DNA of 64,000 nt. It comes from Panacagrimonas sp965216805 (GTDB lineage Bacteria > Pseudomonadota > Gammaproteobacteria > Nevskiales > Nevskiaceae). The stretch is from positions 310,001 to 374,000 of the forward strand of contig NZ_CBDCGN010000003.1 in the NCBI RefSeq assembly GCF_965216805.1, given 5' to 3'. The notes beneath the pieces are model-generated. The model was not told where the DNA came from and searched no databases. It worked only from the letters and a program-made list of their open reading frames with translations. Position 1 is the first letter of the stretch. Each line of letters starts with the position of its first letter. The position numbers and the translations under genes were made by a program. Shown here piece by piece: positions 63,656 to 64,000 of this stretch.

Positions 63656-64000
63656 TTGCCGATTGCGCCAGGGAACAAAATCACGATCGCCGGGTTTCCT
63701 CGCAGCGCTCGACTGCTGACACCTGCGGCGTTCAAGCAGGTCATAGGAAGCGGCCGACGGCGGCGCAGCCCGAGCTTTACGGCATTCGAGTCGAGCAGTG
63801 GCGGCAGCGCAGCTAGACTCGGGCTGACGGTGGCCAAGAAAGCCCTGCCCCTGGCGGTTGCCCGCAACCGATTCAAACGAATCGTGCGGGAAAGCTTCAG
63901 ACAGCAGAGCGGCCTGCCGCCCTGCGATGTGGTCATCATGGCGACGCCCAATGCGCGCAAGGTCACCGCAGGCCAACTGGCGGCCGAACTGACGGAATAC
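63656..64000 (+). CDS. rnpA: Ribonuclease P protein component (partial, cut at window end)
   Basis: 115 codons to the window edge with FPRSARLLTPAAFKQVIGSGRR at the start and LAVARNRFKRIVRESFRQ, the RNR motif that binds the RNase P RNA. Upstream of the FPRSARL block there is no ATG or GTG in frame; the only standard start is the TTG at 63656, 10 bases after rpmH, but an ATC at 63679 follows an AGGGA and could be a rare start. The gene continues beyond the window. Confidence 0.85.
   Translation, partial: MPIAPGNKITIAGFPRSARLLTPAAFKQVIGSGRRRRSPSFTAFESSSGGSAARLGLTVAKKALPLAVARNRFKRIVRESFRQQSGLPPCDVVIMATPNARKVTAGQLAAELTEY

Overview
The window is a 64 kb, GC-rich, very gene-dense piece of a gammaproteobacterial chromosome that runs into the replication origin. 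The pilMNOPQ-mrcA divergence, the tsaD/rpsU-yqeY-dnaG-rpoD cluster and the gyrB-recF-dnaN-oriC-dnaA-rpmH-rnpA order all fit Gammaproteobacteria, and the overall gene set suggests Lysobacterales (Xanthomonadales) or a close relative. The taxonomic call is inference from gene content and order, not from a database search.

Layout. 1-4.0 kb: 5' end of gltB (minus), a solitary REP-associated transposase-like gene whose HUH motif is damaged, then dgt, aroB and aroK. 4.3-9.4 kb: type IV pilus assembly operon pilMNOPQ, divergent from the class A penicillin-binding protein gene mrcA (9.6-12 kb). 12-23.5 kb: mostly housekeeping genes (gltA, rpmE2, EcsC family, NRDE family, DUF2007, a pteridine-reductase-like SDR, uppP, a short-form putA, rfbB). 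23.5-32.7 kb: an M16 peptidase, ampDE coupled to btuF, and, converging on them, a vitamin B12 operon (cobalamin riboswitch, btuB, a lipoprotein, an adenosyltransferase). 32.7-38.3 kb: tsaD and the macromolecular synthesis operon. 38.4-42.1 kb: a complete siaABCD c-di-GMP module on the minus strand. 42.1-47.5 kb: a thioredoxin-fold DUF255 protein, a divergent second-omega-like protein with an unknown partner and an N-formylglutamate amidohydrolase, a transglutaminase-like protein, and an orphan ParA flanked by repeat elements. 47.5-57.1 kb: MBL hydrolase-purK-purE, a SIMPL protein, sufT, a DUF1318 lipoprotein, a CobW-type GTPase, an epoxide hydrolase, a secreted methyltransferase-like protein, a cysteine hydrolase and an NTF2-fold protein. 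57.1-64 kb: origin region with two perfect parS palindromes inside recF, a putative oriC between dnaN and dnaA, and a perfect DnaA box upstream of dnaA.

How genes work together. MrcA, UppP and AmpD/AmpE serve peptidoglycan synthesis, lipid carrier recycling and wall-fragment recycling. PilM-Q form the alignment complex and secretin of the type IV pilus. SiaA-D form a phosphatase/kinase switch controlling a diguanylate cyclase, so pili and c-di-GMP both point to a surface-associated lifestyle. The B12 block covers outer membrane uptake (BtuB), periplasmic capture (BtuF) and adenosylation, under riboswitch control; the intervening lipoprotein is the best candidate for an undescribed component. 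No CRISPR array, prophage, complete insertion sequence or tRNA gene was recognised.
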